This document shows positions 34,429 to 46,122 of a stretch of 64,000 nt of DNA, in pieces. A program made the translations under genes and the position numbers. The notes below the pieces were generated by a model. The model made no database searches. It was not told the origin of the DNA and worked only from the letters and a program-made list of their open reading frames with translations. How positions within the stretch are numbered: position 1 is the stretch's first letter; every line of letters begins with the position of its first letter. The stretch is from Whalleya microplaca (lineage: Eukaryota > Ascomycota > Sordariomycetes > Xylariales > Xylariaceae): assembly GCA_022497155.1 (NCBI GenBank), contig MU385721.1, positions 372,001-436,000 of the forward strand. Reading direction: 5' to 3'.

Positions 34429-34944
34429 ATGTCCAATACTCAAAGTCCACCATCTCCAGGCAAGGCCCCGAGGAGTCAATCCATGTCCTTCTGGAGACGC
34501 CAAACAAATAATTCCACATTTAGCGCCGCCCAGAGCCATAGGTCAAGCCGCTCTCCATCATTTCCGATTCTAGCTCGAAATGAGAGGGAAGCTGCGAAAC
34601 CTAAGAGATACCAAGAAAAATACCCTGCGTACAAAAACCTACTCTGGGAGACCCTCCACCAGTTTTTGCTTACCAAGTGGCCGGACGAGAAATTTGTTGG
34701 AACAATTGTAGGTAGAAGTGTAGTTACCAAGCCTTAGGGATGACATCGGCTAACTGTACTGAATTGTTTTAGAGGGGCGACAACTGGATCTTTGAGACAC
34801 CCGCACCATTAACCGATGTAAGTCGTGTGGCTAGTTGCTACTTGAGTGAGCTGACATATGGAGGCTGATCGTCAAGAAATCGCCAAACGAAGGGATAGCA
34901 ATGCGATTCTTGGTCAACGAGACTCGGTTTCACCAGAGCCTTAA
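34429..34944 (+). CDS. Small hypothetical protein, 134 aa
   Basis: Three exons, 34429-34707, 34773-34817 and 34864-34944, join in phase. The first 50 residues are Ser/Pro-rich and disordered. The conserved-looking core is YPAYKNLLWETLHQFL, KWPDEKFVGT, RGDNWIFETPAPLTDADRQE. The splice of exon 1 to exon 2 gives GTIRGDNWIFE, which reads naturally across the junction. I remember comparable small fungal proteins with a Trp-Ile-Phe-x-x-Pro core but cannot name a family. It stops 435 bases before the CorA-like gene, on the same strand. A fused gene model is possible, but the in-frame TAA at 34942 speaks against it. Confidence 0.55.
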
Positions 34945-35379
34945 GCCTTGAGGTTACATCGAGCGTTGGAGATGATGCGATTCGGGATCGAAGTAGAATA
35001 ATTAAGTGGCTGATGGCTGTGAGAAAGAAGGCGAAATGTGCACAGCCGATGCATTGTAACTTGTGGGCTCTAAATTAACAAGGATCTTGTTCGGTGTGCG
35101 GATGTACAGTATGTACAGTGTTACGAAGACTTAGTTACATCAGCCGAGACAGATGGAACCGGCAATGTGGCCAGCCTCTTTGTAGTTGTCAGTCAGATTT
35201 CCCTATTAGCATGGAATACAGCTTGCGTGTGGCCACGAGGCTCCCGCCCAGGCTCCCGCCTAGGCTAATTTCCAAATTGGTGGTCACATACATTATCTGG
35301 TCTTCCTGTCCTTGCAGTGTATGTCGGCCAGTCAAATAAGAAACAAGTTCTTTCATCTTCAAGCAACTCAAGCAATTCA
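34945..35379. other. Spacer before the CorA-like gene
   Basis: It has a duplicated AGGCTCCCGCC motif near 35238-35262 and pyrimidine-rich sequence. It probably holds the CorA-like promoter. No gene is seen. Confidence 0.45.
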
Positions 35380-37243
35380 ATGACAATGGCTCTGGTCAAT
35401 CTGCCCCCCAGATTTCAAGACGCTCTACTAAAACCGCTCTTGTACCCAAGCAACTCTCTGCTCAGGACAATTAATACATACCCAAAGTCTTTGGAGAAAG
35501 CCGGGGTTAGTCTCGACGAAATAGAATCAGATCTATTTGAAGATAGGAAGACCGAATGGGAAATACCTATCCGAGACCTAAGCACTGCGTCTGGGAAAGG
35601 TGGGTTGTCCGTACTATTAAAGAAGAGTCGACTAATCAAGTTAGATGTGGATAAACGCAATATTCATAGCCATGACAAGTTGTTAGAATGGCTCGGATTA
35701 AGTTCCCAACCGGGAAACATGAAGAAAGACCCAAAATGTCGATTCATGTCAGCACAATTCAAGATATTCAGAGATTGATAGATTTGGAGCTAACTTATGT
35801 GAAAGCTGCCTCTATGGGACGCATTCAAGGGCCAAGTTGAAACTAACGAGAGTGATGCTGGCAAACATCTTAACATTCCACCAAGTCATGCCAGCTTTCT
35901 TGGAGTTTATCTCCGTGTTCGGCCAGCAGAGCGAACCAAGCGACCTGAATTTCAGCGGGTTCCGCCAGCAAGTACTTTTGATCAATCCGCCGCACGATAT
36001 GGTCTTGCCAGCACTAGGAAGAAGCGGAAGACAATATCAGCTATGCTATAATCTCAAATGCGTCGCACTTAAGTCAGAAGATAAGAAAAATCTCATGCTC
36101 AATGAATGGTCAATCCGGCAGGCGGTCTTCTATCATCAGTTTGACATCGTAAGCGGAAACATCCTCTGGATAGTGGTCCAAGGAAATCTTGAACTACAAC
36201 AACGTTTCAAGGCTCTGACCGACAAGAATGCTAGAACTGAAGATAGATCTTTTGGGACTACCGAAGAATGCTTCCGCTCAAGCCTGTCGGCACATTTAAT
36301 GTACTGTTTTTGGGCTACGGAGGATTGGAAAGAATACATTAAGTGGCTCGAGAGAGCTGCAGATAACGAGGTAAGTCTACAATGAATCCAAATGACCTTA
36401 TCACGACCAATTGCTGATCTACGAAGAGTACAATGGCCGTCTTTGGGCCGTCCGGGTTTGGACATGCCCATAAAACGTATTCGGCTCAGGACATCCAAGA
36501 CCTACAGATTTGGGAAGAGAAAGCTAGACAAGTAACCATAGCTCTAGAAGGCAACGTGGATGTAATGTCTGCTCTAGTGGCTTTCTATTACAACCTGATT
36601 AAGGACCGGAATTTTCCATTGAGGAAGACATGTGCGATGGAGGTCACTTCTTTTGCCACACAGATTCGGAATATCATCGTAGATTTCAGGATGCAAATTA
36701 AACGAGCGGAGTTTCTCGTAAGGACTATTTCTGACCGCAGAGAGCTGGTTCGTTAACACCACCTATGAGAACACGAAACAGACTGACATACCTAGGTTAT
36801 TCAACATCTTCAAAGCCAAGCAGCCAGTCGTTCTGAGCGGTTGAGCCGCAATATGGAACAGGAGCAGGTCTTCATGCTCATCATAACGGGTGTGACGTTG
36901 ATATACCTTCCAGCCACATTTGTTTCGGTAAGTACCCACAAGCCTATGCTATGCCCAAGAACCTACTAATGAATTCTGGGCATAGACCTTTTTCAGTACG
37001 GACATCATCAAGTATCAAGAGTCAGATTCCCCAGGAGGGAAGTTCTCGGAAACCGCCATGGTGAGATGGGTGCAAATCACCATACCACTAACTGTAGTTA
37101 CATGCGTCGTTGCTTGGTTGGCGAGGAGATGGATGCTATCGAAACGGAAGGAAGATCATTGTGGGTTGACAGGGCACTCAGGGAGTTGGCAAATGCGCCA
37201 GCATTTTACTTCTTCGGTTGCTCTCCTGCCAATGTACAAGTAG
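35380..37243 (+). CDS. CorA-like transporter domain protein
   Basis: Five exons, 35380-35747, 35806-36370, 36427-36747, 36796-36927 and 36986-37243, give 547 residues. The first junction creates CRFICLYGTHSRAKLKLTRV, which reads as one conserved block and supports the unusual GTCAGC donor. Following family segments are FHQVMPAFLEFISVFG, ALGRSGRQYQLCYNLK, EWSIRQAVFYHQFD, and GTTEECFRSSLSAHLMYCFW. Two C-terminal membrane helices are IITGVTLIYLPATFVSTFF and WVQITIPLTVVTCVVAWLA. The G-M-N selectivity motif of true CorA magnesium channels is absent between them. This is the large fungal CorA-like family, often near or fused to stress and allorecognition proteins; ion transport is not shown. The start could also be the ATG at 35386. 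Confidence 0.78.
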
Positions 37244-38315
37244 GCTGTAAATGTTTTATACATACTTTGAGGCTTATATCCCGAGATTGTATGTTGGGAG
37301 ACTGTGAATGGTACCGTGAAAGATTGAGAGAATAGGACTGAGGCCGAGGCTACGCACATAAGTTTAAAAAGTACGGGTAGTGAGTCTGTTAGATAGATGT
37401 ATAGTATGAAGCATTTTTGAACAATCGGTTATAATGAACAATAAAGCGTGCGGGTGGTTCTGGTTCTTCAAGTTGACACTCGACTAGTTGACCTAGAAGT
37501 GACAGTCAACAATTGTACATAGTTTCCTCAGCTGCTAAGCCAGCCATCCAACTGTAATGACCCCAAATTCAAACTATGAGACTGGATTCTACAATTGAGC
37601 GAGTGGATGCCTGCCTATGCAGGGACCTTGCTCATGCATTGATAATGGTGGTTGTTGGCTGCGGATTTGAGCCCCCTAATCCCCGCTTAGTCTGAAAATC
37701 CCGCAGTGTTACTTACATGGGTCGCGACCCAGAGCTCACAGTCTCATGTTAAGTCGACGGCTCTAATCAGGCGACCAACGAAGCGTTCACATGAAATATC
37801 ATGTCACTCATTCGGATGAACCAGCGGAATAGCGAGTGCCCTCGCTGGGTACTATTGGCTCGTTATGCATGGTTCTGCGAACTAGGCACGTTGCAACATG
37901 GCTGGTTGCAGCGTGCGGAGCGTGGCTGCGTGGATGCATGGGTTGGGAGGCCTGAAGACCTAGAAGGGAGGCCTTTGGGTGCGCCTCACGGCTGAGCCGA
38001 ATGTTACTCTCTGATCTGCACACTGTATACGACGTTGTACGACTCAATCAGTAGGCTCGCAGCCCAGGTTGCGAACCATGGCTTACCTAAAGGTTGCGGA
38101 CACCTACGACACAAATATGACCCTGCTGGGCCAGCCTCCAGAGGAGGTGAGGTCCATATTGCCTGACAGCCTGACGTTACGATTCTCTACAACCACTCTC
38201 GTTGTAGTTTGCGATTCTTCTCGATTTGACGATTCTCAGGCAATGGAGTCGACGACATAACTGAGCTTTATCTCTCCGTACACGTTACTCTTGGACCGGC
38301 AATACCGTTCACGTC
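37244..38315. other. Intergenic, no clear gene
   Basis: Short open frames at 37801-37995 and 38069-38260 lack support. A perfect 12-bp palindrome GGGTCGCGACCC lies at 37719-37730. I looked for a tRNA here and rejected it. Confidence 0.45.
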
Positions 38316-41300
38316 ATGTCTAGTGACACGAGAACCTCGACGAGCCTCATTGGCATATTCCATGAGAAGTTACATAACGAATGGAAAGCTAAGGCGTTCT
38401 GCGGCCGCGAATATTTCCGACCAATTGATATAGAGAAATGGATGTTACGCAAAGATACGGACATGTCGATCAGCAATGCGGGATGTCTTCTCTCGGAAGT
38501 GTACAAGAACCACCCTATTCCACCCCTCAAATCGGCGGATATAGTTGTTGGAGATCATCGTTGCTTGATTGTTCTAGCTATTCTCCTGGATTTGGGCTGC
38601 GGTCACCTACTTCATGTCTTCCAGAGACATAACATCAATGACCACGCATTGTCGACCCGTTACGACGCTTTCACCTTGGCCCTCCTACTTACAGACGACC
38701 TAAAAAGGGAAGGAGTTCAAGATGCAAAGGAACTTTTGGTAAACTTTACAGAAAGGAAATGGCTTTACTGTCCAGGTCGACTGGAATTCGGAATGCAAAA
38801 CGCGTTTTTAGATCCTGGATGTGGGAGGTGGATTATGCCATTCTGCAAACGCCAACAAATAAATAGCAAAGGTGGGACTGCACAATTATGGGAGGTTGTT
38901 GTCCACGAATCGGATGTACCACACTCGCTAGCTAGAGTCATTGGACGATCAAAACATGAAGACTCTGAACATGGCACGGTAGGTCATCTGCTCAGGGTTA
39001 ATACACGGTTAAGACTGACCTGTTAGTGTTATGCATTTGCTTTGAAGAGATTCACCCAGGAGTCTTCTGATGTGTTCGACTTGGAAAAGGCAGCCTACAC
39101 GGCATTACGAGGCAAGGCTGGCATGATCCAGTATCTTGGAGAGTACTCGATTGATGAACGGCTTGAAAATGAAACTATCCAGCGCACTTCGAATATCCTG
39201 CTTGAATATGGCGAATCAGACCTTGAAGAGTTTTTCGAGTCGAAACCATATCCTCCAAATCTTGAAGCTGAGAGGGTGAGGTTCTGGGAATCAATTGCTA
39301 ATGTCGCAGAAGCACTTGAGAAAGTGCATAACCTAAATATCTCACTTGAGGATGGCAATATCTTAAGGCTGGATGGGTGAGTTAGGTTCAGCTTTACTTG
39401 GAACAATTTCAACGCTAACGGATTTAGATGGCATGCTGATATAAAACCAGCCAATATTCTCAAGGTGGACGAGGAATTCAAGCTGGCAGACTTCGGATTC
39501 GCCAAGTTCAAACCAAGGAACCGAGATCGTGTTCCGACGGAGCTTATGACTGGTGGAACTCGGACCTACGGTAACCAGCCTGTCTTGAATATTCAGGGGG
39601 ACAGATACTGATGTACTTATAGGTGCGCCTGAATGCGATCGCAACCGCCGAGGGCGTGGAACCCTCACAGGTGTCACACAAGCGATTGACACTTGGTCGT
39701 TTGGCTGTGTCCTGTCCGTTTCGGCGACTTGGGTTGTCCTCGGACACAAAGGAGTTCTTGCTTTTGAAAAATTGAGGCAAGAAGCCATTACGAGCCTTCG
39801 AAACCGAGGGAACTGCGAAAGAGCCAGCGGACCGACAGCCGATGATGCATTCCATGATGGAGTTCGAGTTTTACAAGAAGTTACAGACTGGCATGACTTT
39901 TTAAGAGGCGTAATGAGAAAGTCCGACACCATTACTGAGCTCATCCTCGACCTCGTCGATAAGAACATGCTCCTAAGTAAGCCGGAACGCCGTCTCAACT
40001 CCAAAGATTTATATATCGAATTACGAAATCAACTGGGACGCGCAGAAATCCAATACAAATCTTTGGTAGACAACGGTCGTATAAAATCAGTGGCAAAGTC
40101 CGTCGAAGATGCTTTGCTCGGCTTTGAAAAGTGGTCAATGGTAGACTCTCAATATGAACCTACTGACTCAAATGGGACCCAAAGGCGCCTCCTTTCTAAA
40201 AGGCGCAGCGGTCGCTCTTTAACTATGCCACAACGCCATCAAGTCAAATCGAGTCGGTCTAACAAACCAGAAAGGGTGCGCCAGGTGGTCGAAAGCACGG
40301 CCGCTAATCGCGACGATGCATTGACTGAGTCTGAACAAGAATTGAACGAGGGCGCAGCAGCATATACACACCGCAGATCAGTTGACAAGGGACAACACAC
40401 GATACCGACTCATACTCAGGGGAAGACATCGATTCCACGGATCACGAATTATCCAATTGATGAAGATCCACAGCCAAACTCTACCCCATATGATGCGTCG
40501 AGTCCCACGCATTTTCCGGGATATTCTAGACCCCCAATAGTTCCCGTCGAATTCGTCGAAAAAGAAGCAGTGATCCTAGACCCGCTAGTATCTACAGCTG
40601 TGCACCAAGGACGTGATACGTCGGCATACTCAGTAACTCAACAATCACTTATTGAGAGTCCGCAAAATGCCGAAACTCCTACGGAAGTTCAATCGCCAGC
40701 TCGTAACCAAGTACATGCACAGCTATGGGGACCACAAACCGATATTCTAGAGTCGCCCATCGCGATCTCGCCCAATCTTTCACAATCCTATCATTTCCAG
40801 CCGACGGCTAATCATCAAACTGAACCAGATCCAACATGGCCGATATGCATAGAACATAACGGGCAAAAGAACAGTGACAAGAAGATCATGAGGGCTTTAT
40901 TCTTCGGGAAAGAACAGGACCAATTCCTAAAAAATTTTCTCATAAATCGAGATATTGTAAGGACAATCTAGCTGCTAAGAAAGTTCGTTTTCTGACATCA
41001 ATCACAGAAATTTCTCATAGACAATGATTCGAGCATGTCATCATTCTGGAAGATTATGACAATCGTTCTCGATACATTGGTGTCGAAGATAGACCGATTA
41101 GATAAGAACGGCCTTGATATCGAGTTCACGATTGGAAACGAGCACAATGCCGACAGTGTCTCAGGAAAACAAGTAATGTCCAAGTTCAAGGATGCAAAAG
41201 AAGATGCGCTCACGCGCCTGCATCCTTTTGAAACGGATATGGAAAAGACTCTCACTCATATCTTCGACCAGTATCTTTCCAATCCAGTTCGAAGAATGAC

Positions 41301-41784
41301 GTTGATCGTCCTCACGGATGGGGTCTGGAGGGGAACGCTGAGTAGTGAGGTGGTCGAGAAAGCTATCGCGGATTTTCTCAAGAAGAAGGCTCTCAATGAA
41401 AAGCTGGAAAAGCGATGGTTTACTATCCAGTTCATCTCATTTGGGGATGCAGGTCTTCAGATACTCGAGCGTCTCGATGATGAGATGGAAAAGACTTATT
41501 CGATACCGTGCGTCCCAAAGTCATGGTTCCCTATTTGCGCATGAATTGCACTAACGTACTTTAGAGATGTAATCGACACCGAACCCGTATCTGGTGATGT
41601 GTACAAGATGATCTTGGGTAGTGTCTACGATAAGTTCGACAAGAAGCCTACGTCGCCGTCCCTATCCCCCTTAAATCCGGTTCCACCACGGCTGAGCATA
41701 CCACAGACGACTAGCTCCTTAGAGAGGCAGAATTCCTTCAAGCCTCATAAAAGATTATCACGTCTGAATAGTCTCTTCAAATAG
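38316..41784 (+). CDS. Protein kinase fused to a C-terminal VWA-like domain
   Basis: Six exons, 38316-38978, 39027-39376, 39428-39570, 39623-40956, 41008-41507 and 41565-41784, give 1069 residues. Residues 1-221 form a conserved-looking fungal N-terminal module (KLHNEWKAKAFCGREYFRP). The kinase has Lys228 in YAFALKRF, the loop HADIKPAN (340-347), DFG (359-361) and APE (387-389), so it is probably active. A Gly-rich loop is not obvious. A long disordered Ser/Pro/Gln linker spans about residues 520-800. From about 831, FLIDNDSSMSSFW looks like a VWA metal site, with Asp replacing the first Ser of DxSxS, and IVLTDGVWRG matches the fourth strand. Such kinase-VWA proteins occur as fast-evolving fungal families; a signalling or self-recognition role is inference. 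The CorA-like gene lies upstream on the same strand. Confidence 0.76.
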
Positions 41785-42053
41785 AGTTAACTGTATGACG
41801 CGTTTTGGGTTTGACACAGCAGCAGTCTACACAAAAGCGATTATTCAATCACAAATAAGAGACCTCGCCAAATTATTCTAGATACAGTGTTTCTACTTCT
41901 GATGCATCTTTTCTCTGCCTACGAAGTATGTCACTTATGAGCTCGCGGATACGGCCCGAATCACAAGCCCATTCGCCAGGACATAAATGGTATTGAATCA
42001 TGTTCATTGCATCTCTACGAACTCTCTAATCCTTGCAATGGCCAGAGTACCAC

Positions 42054-43639
42054 TCAGAAAGGACTGACAGTCGCCAGGGGCACGGAACAAGTTTTTGATA
42101 GCGCAGCGATGCCCTCGGTGCTATCTGAGGTCACGCAGCCCACCCCTATATCGCCCCTGATGCCGTTACAAAGTATAACAGGCTCATCGGCACAGGGAGT
42201 GGTGACAGTGAAATTTTTGAAGGTGATATTCTCACACACAGCGTCTGGGTTCGAGGAACAGGTCAGGCTGGCGACGGCCGTGCCATACTTTCCGCTTGTG
42301 TAGCCTGAGAAGTTTTCAAACACAATGTTCGTGATATTCATCTGCGACGGATATTGCTCGCAGGTCTCCGTATCGATCTGGCTCGTGTCAGTTATTGGGG
42401 GAAAGTATGGCAGGGTTTATGTTTAGACTCACATTAAAGTAGCACGAGTCGATGAACGCGAAATATTCATTATTGGCTTGCCAGAAGTTCCTGAATGTGA
42501 TATTATCAATAAAGCCGTAACCAACATCCGGTCCGGCCCAGGTCTTCAATCGGGCACCATGTTGGCCGTTAAGCATCCAAACGTTCTCGATCACCACGTC
42601 CTGAACGAAGCTCATCTCGCCCGCGTATTGCCCTAGAGAGCCTATACTTTGGCCGTGTGTGCCATTGCAGTACATGGTGTCCACATGCACATTCGTGGCG
42701 TTGGACTTAGGGGAGAAACAGTCGTCTCCGATATTCACCCAGACTCGCTCAACTGTTACGTCCTCGACGTTCAGCGAGTCGAAAAAGTCCGTATTCTTAG
42801 GCAATGCGGTCGCGTTGTTGGATTCAGCCGTACATGTGACGTCCTTGAAGGAGATACCTTTTGAAGTGACGATGAAGTTAGTCCAGCACTACAGCATCTG
42901 GAGTTAGTGGTTTTCTTTTTCTACGCAGACTGGCGAATCATTGGGGAACTATAAGACATGTCTCTAAACTCGTTGGATTCCGAGTAGATCCCGACAAGAA
43001 ATTCTTGTCCTGAAATGAATAACCCTGGATGCTACTCACTGGCGAATCCTTCTCGTGAATACCTTCTATCGCCAGATTGGTGGCGTTCTCAGCGTAGAAC
43101 AGAATGGGTCGAAGGTACTCGTTGTCGGGGTCCAGAATCTCAAAGCCCGCAAACTCGTTCCACCACCGTTGGCCATTGCCATTGAGGATACCCTCGCCGT
43201 AGATCTTGATGTCACTACCACCCCATTTCCAGAACATTATGGAATTTTGGAAAGGATGCGTGAAGGCGTTTGCCTGCCAGTACGGGGTATCGTTGGTGAA
43301 CTTGACCTCGCCGTCCCAGTGGACGTAGACATCGTTCAGGAAGGTAAGGTCAAGCGGCTTCCCGATGATGTACAGCTCATTCTTGGGGAGGTAGAGCGTG
43401 CCGCCATTATTGGCCCTTTGTAAGCCAGCAAGGAAGTCGTCGGCTACGTCATCAGTTTCATTGCTAGACGATCGTATCGTGACAGTGGGCCTGTCGTCGT
43501 AGCAGTTGCTGCTTCTCTTGTGTGGATGCTTCGCTCGGAATTCGTCAATACTCCGTGGAACATCAGTTGGCAGCTCCATATAACTGGCGACTGTGATAGC
43601 CACTACCGACAGCGCGGCGAAAAGTCCCAAAGAGCGCAT
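42054..43639 (-). CDS. Exo-polygalacturonase, GH28
   Basis: Three minus-strand exons, 43639-43040, 42888-42433 and 42377-42054, give 459 residues in phase. The ATG at 43639 opens a signal peptide (MRSLGLFAALSVVAITVAS). GH28 landmarks are NTDFFD, GDDCFSPKS with the two catalytic aspartates, THGQSIGSLG with the active-site His, and RLKTW. The overall sequence, including CWTNF and SGYTSGKYGTA, fits the secreted exo-polygalacturonase group that releases galacturonic acid from pectin ends (EC 3.2.1.67). Several N-x-S/T sites are available for glycosylation. It is secreted and indicates use of plant material. A minus-strand TATAAATA lies at 43739-43732. Confidence 0.88.
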
Positions 43640-44499
43640 GATACCAGGTCGAGACAAGCTTGTCTAGTGATATGAGAGATGGCGAGAAATAGAGCCCATC
43701 CTAGTCAATGCCAGTCGAAGAGAGAACTACATATTTATACATCCTCCGATGTTTCTAGGACCAACCCTGGCTACCAGCTTATTATAACCCGTGCGAACGA
43801 AGATATCAGGTTGTATTTTCATAGATTATTCCCCAAGGCCACTTCCACCTATCATAAGGGCACATCGCTTGACATGGTGCTGAGGCGCAACAGGACCCGG
43901 TGTAGATACTGGATACAATATTACTTCAATACTACATTAGAGCCCTAAAGAGGTATGTAGATATGGGAATTACCATTATTGGCCTGTCCTCGGCAGTGAT
44001 CATGATTGATGGAAGTTTTCAGGGCATCACACGGACGCTTGGTTTCTCCACACCTACTCCAACCCTCCCCCGCAATTCAGGTCGTCCACATTCAGGGGCT
44101 GAAATTCGTTCGCCTTGGCGAGCAGGTTGAAGTATGACCGTACTGTATTGCTCATATATGTAGGATTTCTGAGAAGTGGCAGCCCCCTCAAGTGAGAGTA
44201 TACATAGTTCACCGCAAGCCTACCGAAGTGGAACATACATGCTTTATTCATATCATATCTAGATACTAAACATAAGACGTTCCTGAGCTGTTGATATGGT
44301 CTTGGTTGTTGTCTAGCCTCCTTAATACCTAGTCACAAACCGTCTTCTTCAAAGTAGTGCTGTGTCGTGCACCCTTCCTTTACAATACCGGGGCCTTCAA
44401 CATCTGTAGAAACTAAAAATACCGATGAAGACGCAAGTCTCCTATCTAAGCCCTTAGCCAACACCCGTAGATACACATCGTATCTTCCCTTCCACCAAT
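43640..44499. other. Intergenic region upstream of the polygalacturonase
   Basis: The left part is the polygalacturonase promoter. The right part is the 3' flank of the enoyl-CoA hydratase gene. No gene is seen. Confidence 0.5.
43732..43739 (-). promoter_or_regulatory. Probable TATA box of the polygalacturonase gene
   Basis: TATAAATA on the minus strand lies 93 bases before the start codon at 43639, a usual distance for inducible fungal genes. Confidence 0.55.
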
Positions 44500-45390
44500 T
44501 CACAGCTTACTATCCTTCCAAACCGGCTTCCTCCTCTCATTAAAGCTCTTGACCCCCTCGACCATATTCTCGCCCCCCTCAATACGCGCATACCACCCAT
44601 TAATAACGACTTCCGTCGCGGCCTCCGGGCCGAGCGCCTCCCACCCCAACTTGATACCCTCGCGCGTGACCACGACAGCATCGGGGCTATTGCCCGCGAT
44701 CTGGCGCGCCCACACCAGCGCCGCCTCGAGCACATCCCCCTTTTTCCCGTCCTTCTCGCCCACGACCTCATTAACCACCCCCCACGCCCGCATCTCCGCA
44801 GCCGAGTACCGCCGCCCCGCAAGCGCCATCTCCATAGCGCGCTGGCGGCCGACGGAGCGGACGAGGCGGGGCAGCGCGCCCGCCAGCGCGATCACGCCGA
44901 TCGTGACCTCGGGCAGCCCGAACACAGCGTCCGCGCTCGCGATCACCAGGTCGCAGTTCAGCGCCATCTCCATGCCGCCGCCCATGCAGATGCCGTTGAC
45001 GGCGGCGAGCACGGGCTTCAGGCCGCCGCGGTTGCTGAGCCCGCCGAAGCCGCCGCGCGGGAACCGGCGGTTACCATTATTTTCCGCCGGAGACGGGGTG
45101 GCGCCGTCGGCGTTGATGCTGTTCCACTCCTTGAGGTCCGCGCCGGCGCAGAAGGCGCGCCCCGTGCCCGTCAGCACGGCGCACCGCAGCGACGGCTGGC
45201 CGTCGTACCAGTCCCAGAGGCGCTCGAGGGCGAAGTGCTGCGGGCGCGGGATCGCGTTCAGCTGGTCTGGGCGGTTGAGGGTCACGAGGAGGATGTGTGG
45301 GCTGGGGAAGGATATGAGGGTGTGTAGGACAGGCGGCGGAGGCCTTGTGATTGAGGGTGGGAGGTTAGTATATGAAGGCAGCGCGGCCAT
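44500..45390 (-). CDS. Enoyl-CoA hydratase/isomerase, peroxisomal
   Basis: One exon encodes 296 residues. The crotonase oxyanion-hole elements FCAGADLKEW and GICMGGGMEMALNCDL are clear, and both catalytic glutamates of hydratases are present (in GGGMEM and in FGLPEVTIG). The protein ends in SKL, a type 1 peroxisomal targeting signal. It probably hydrates an enoyl-CoA in peroxisomal fatty-acid or branched amino-acid breakdown. The start at 45390 (MAALPSYTNLPP) is preferred; an upstream in-frame ATG at 45462 would add 24 residues. A Gly/Asn/Arg-rich insert (about residues 105-125, NNGNRRFPRGGFGGL) sits between the two conserved blocks. Exon GC content is high. Confidence 0.85.
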   Translation of the reverse strand: MAALPSYTNLPPSITRPPPPVLHTLISFPSPHILLVTLNRPDQLNAIPRPQHFALERLWDWYDGQPSLRCAVLTGTGRAFCAGADLKEWNSINADGATPSPAENNGNRRFPRGGFGGLSNRGGLKPVLAAVNGICMGGGMEMALNCDLVIASADAVFGLPEVTIGVIALAGALPRLVRSVGRQRAMEMALAGRRYSAAEMRAWGVVNEVVGEKDGKKGDVLEAALVWARQIAGNSPDAVVVTREGIKLGWEALGPEAATEVVINGWYARIEGGENMVEGVKSFNERRKPVWKDSKL

Positions 45391-46122
45391 GGTGTGTAGG
45401 TATTTATGAGCCGAGGTTGTTTTACAATATTTTAGCGATGACAAGGAAGATGGTATTGACACTGGACTTTACAATAATTGCGTCTACAGATGAGTTCTCC
45501 TCGACGAAACAAATTAGAACCATATGCAAGTTGTTAAATATGAACAGAAGCATTCATATCCGATCCCCCCAGTGAGCTTCCACGGTTATTAGTAAGTGAC
45601 CAAGCAAAAGCTGTCATTGTGGGGCAATGCCTCGGCTTCCCGGATTACTCCACACGCCCCGGTGCCGTTCTGACCGAAGATCAGGGGTCCGGAACACCAC
45701 GACAACAAACGTACTATATCGCGAAAAGAACGAGAAGTTAAGACAGATTCTTTTATTATGTGCTGTCCTACGCCTGAGTCTACCACCCTCGGTGGACCAC
45801 CTCAACCTCTCTCGGGCTATCTATCCACTGCTTTATTATGTTATGGTGGTATTTAATAGCTACGCCTCCACCCAGTCTAGGTCAGCTTCGTTTGTTAAAC
45901 TGGGAGGACAACCTGACGTCTATCTTTGTCGTCAAGTTGAAGAATAAACCCGTTTTCATATGTAAAATGTCTTCGCCGTCTTAAACGAGCCCGACATTTA
46001 CCTTAACCGGATCACTTTTAGAGCGTCGACCCACGCGCCCCTTGAAACCCGAGTATTTTTCGCGCGGTATTGTACAAGGATGGTGTTACAAGGTGGTGTA
46101 GAGCATTCGAGCGCAAGCCACT
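45391..46122. other. Intergenic, no gene seen
   Basis: This lies upstream of the enoyl-CoA hydratase gene and downstream of the RBM25-like gene. A 106-codon plus-strand frame (45627-45947) is unsupported. Confidence 0.5.

Noticed and set aside
34429..37243. One long gene joining the 134-residue protein and the CorA-like protein
   Set aside because: An in-frame TAA at 34942 ends the first protein naturally, and no good donor leads into the second. Two genes are simpler.
37655..37795. tRNA-like elements on the minus strand (A-box-like TGGTCGCCTGATTAG, B-box-like GGCTCAAATCC, palindrome GGGTCGCGACCC)
   Set aside because: No acceptor stem pairs, the T-arm cannot form a five-pair stem with a seven-base loop, and box spacing does not fit one tRNA. 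At most a decayed tRNA-derived relic.
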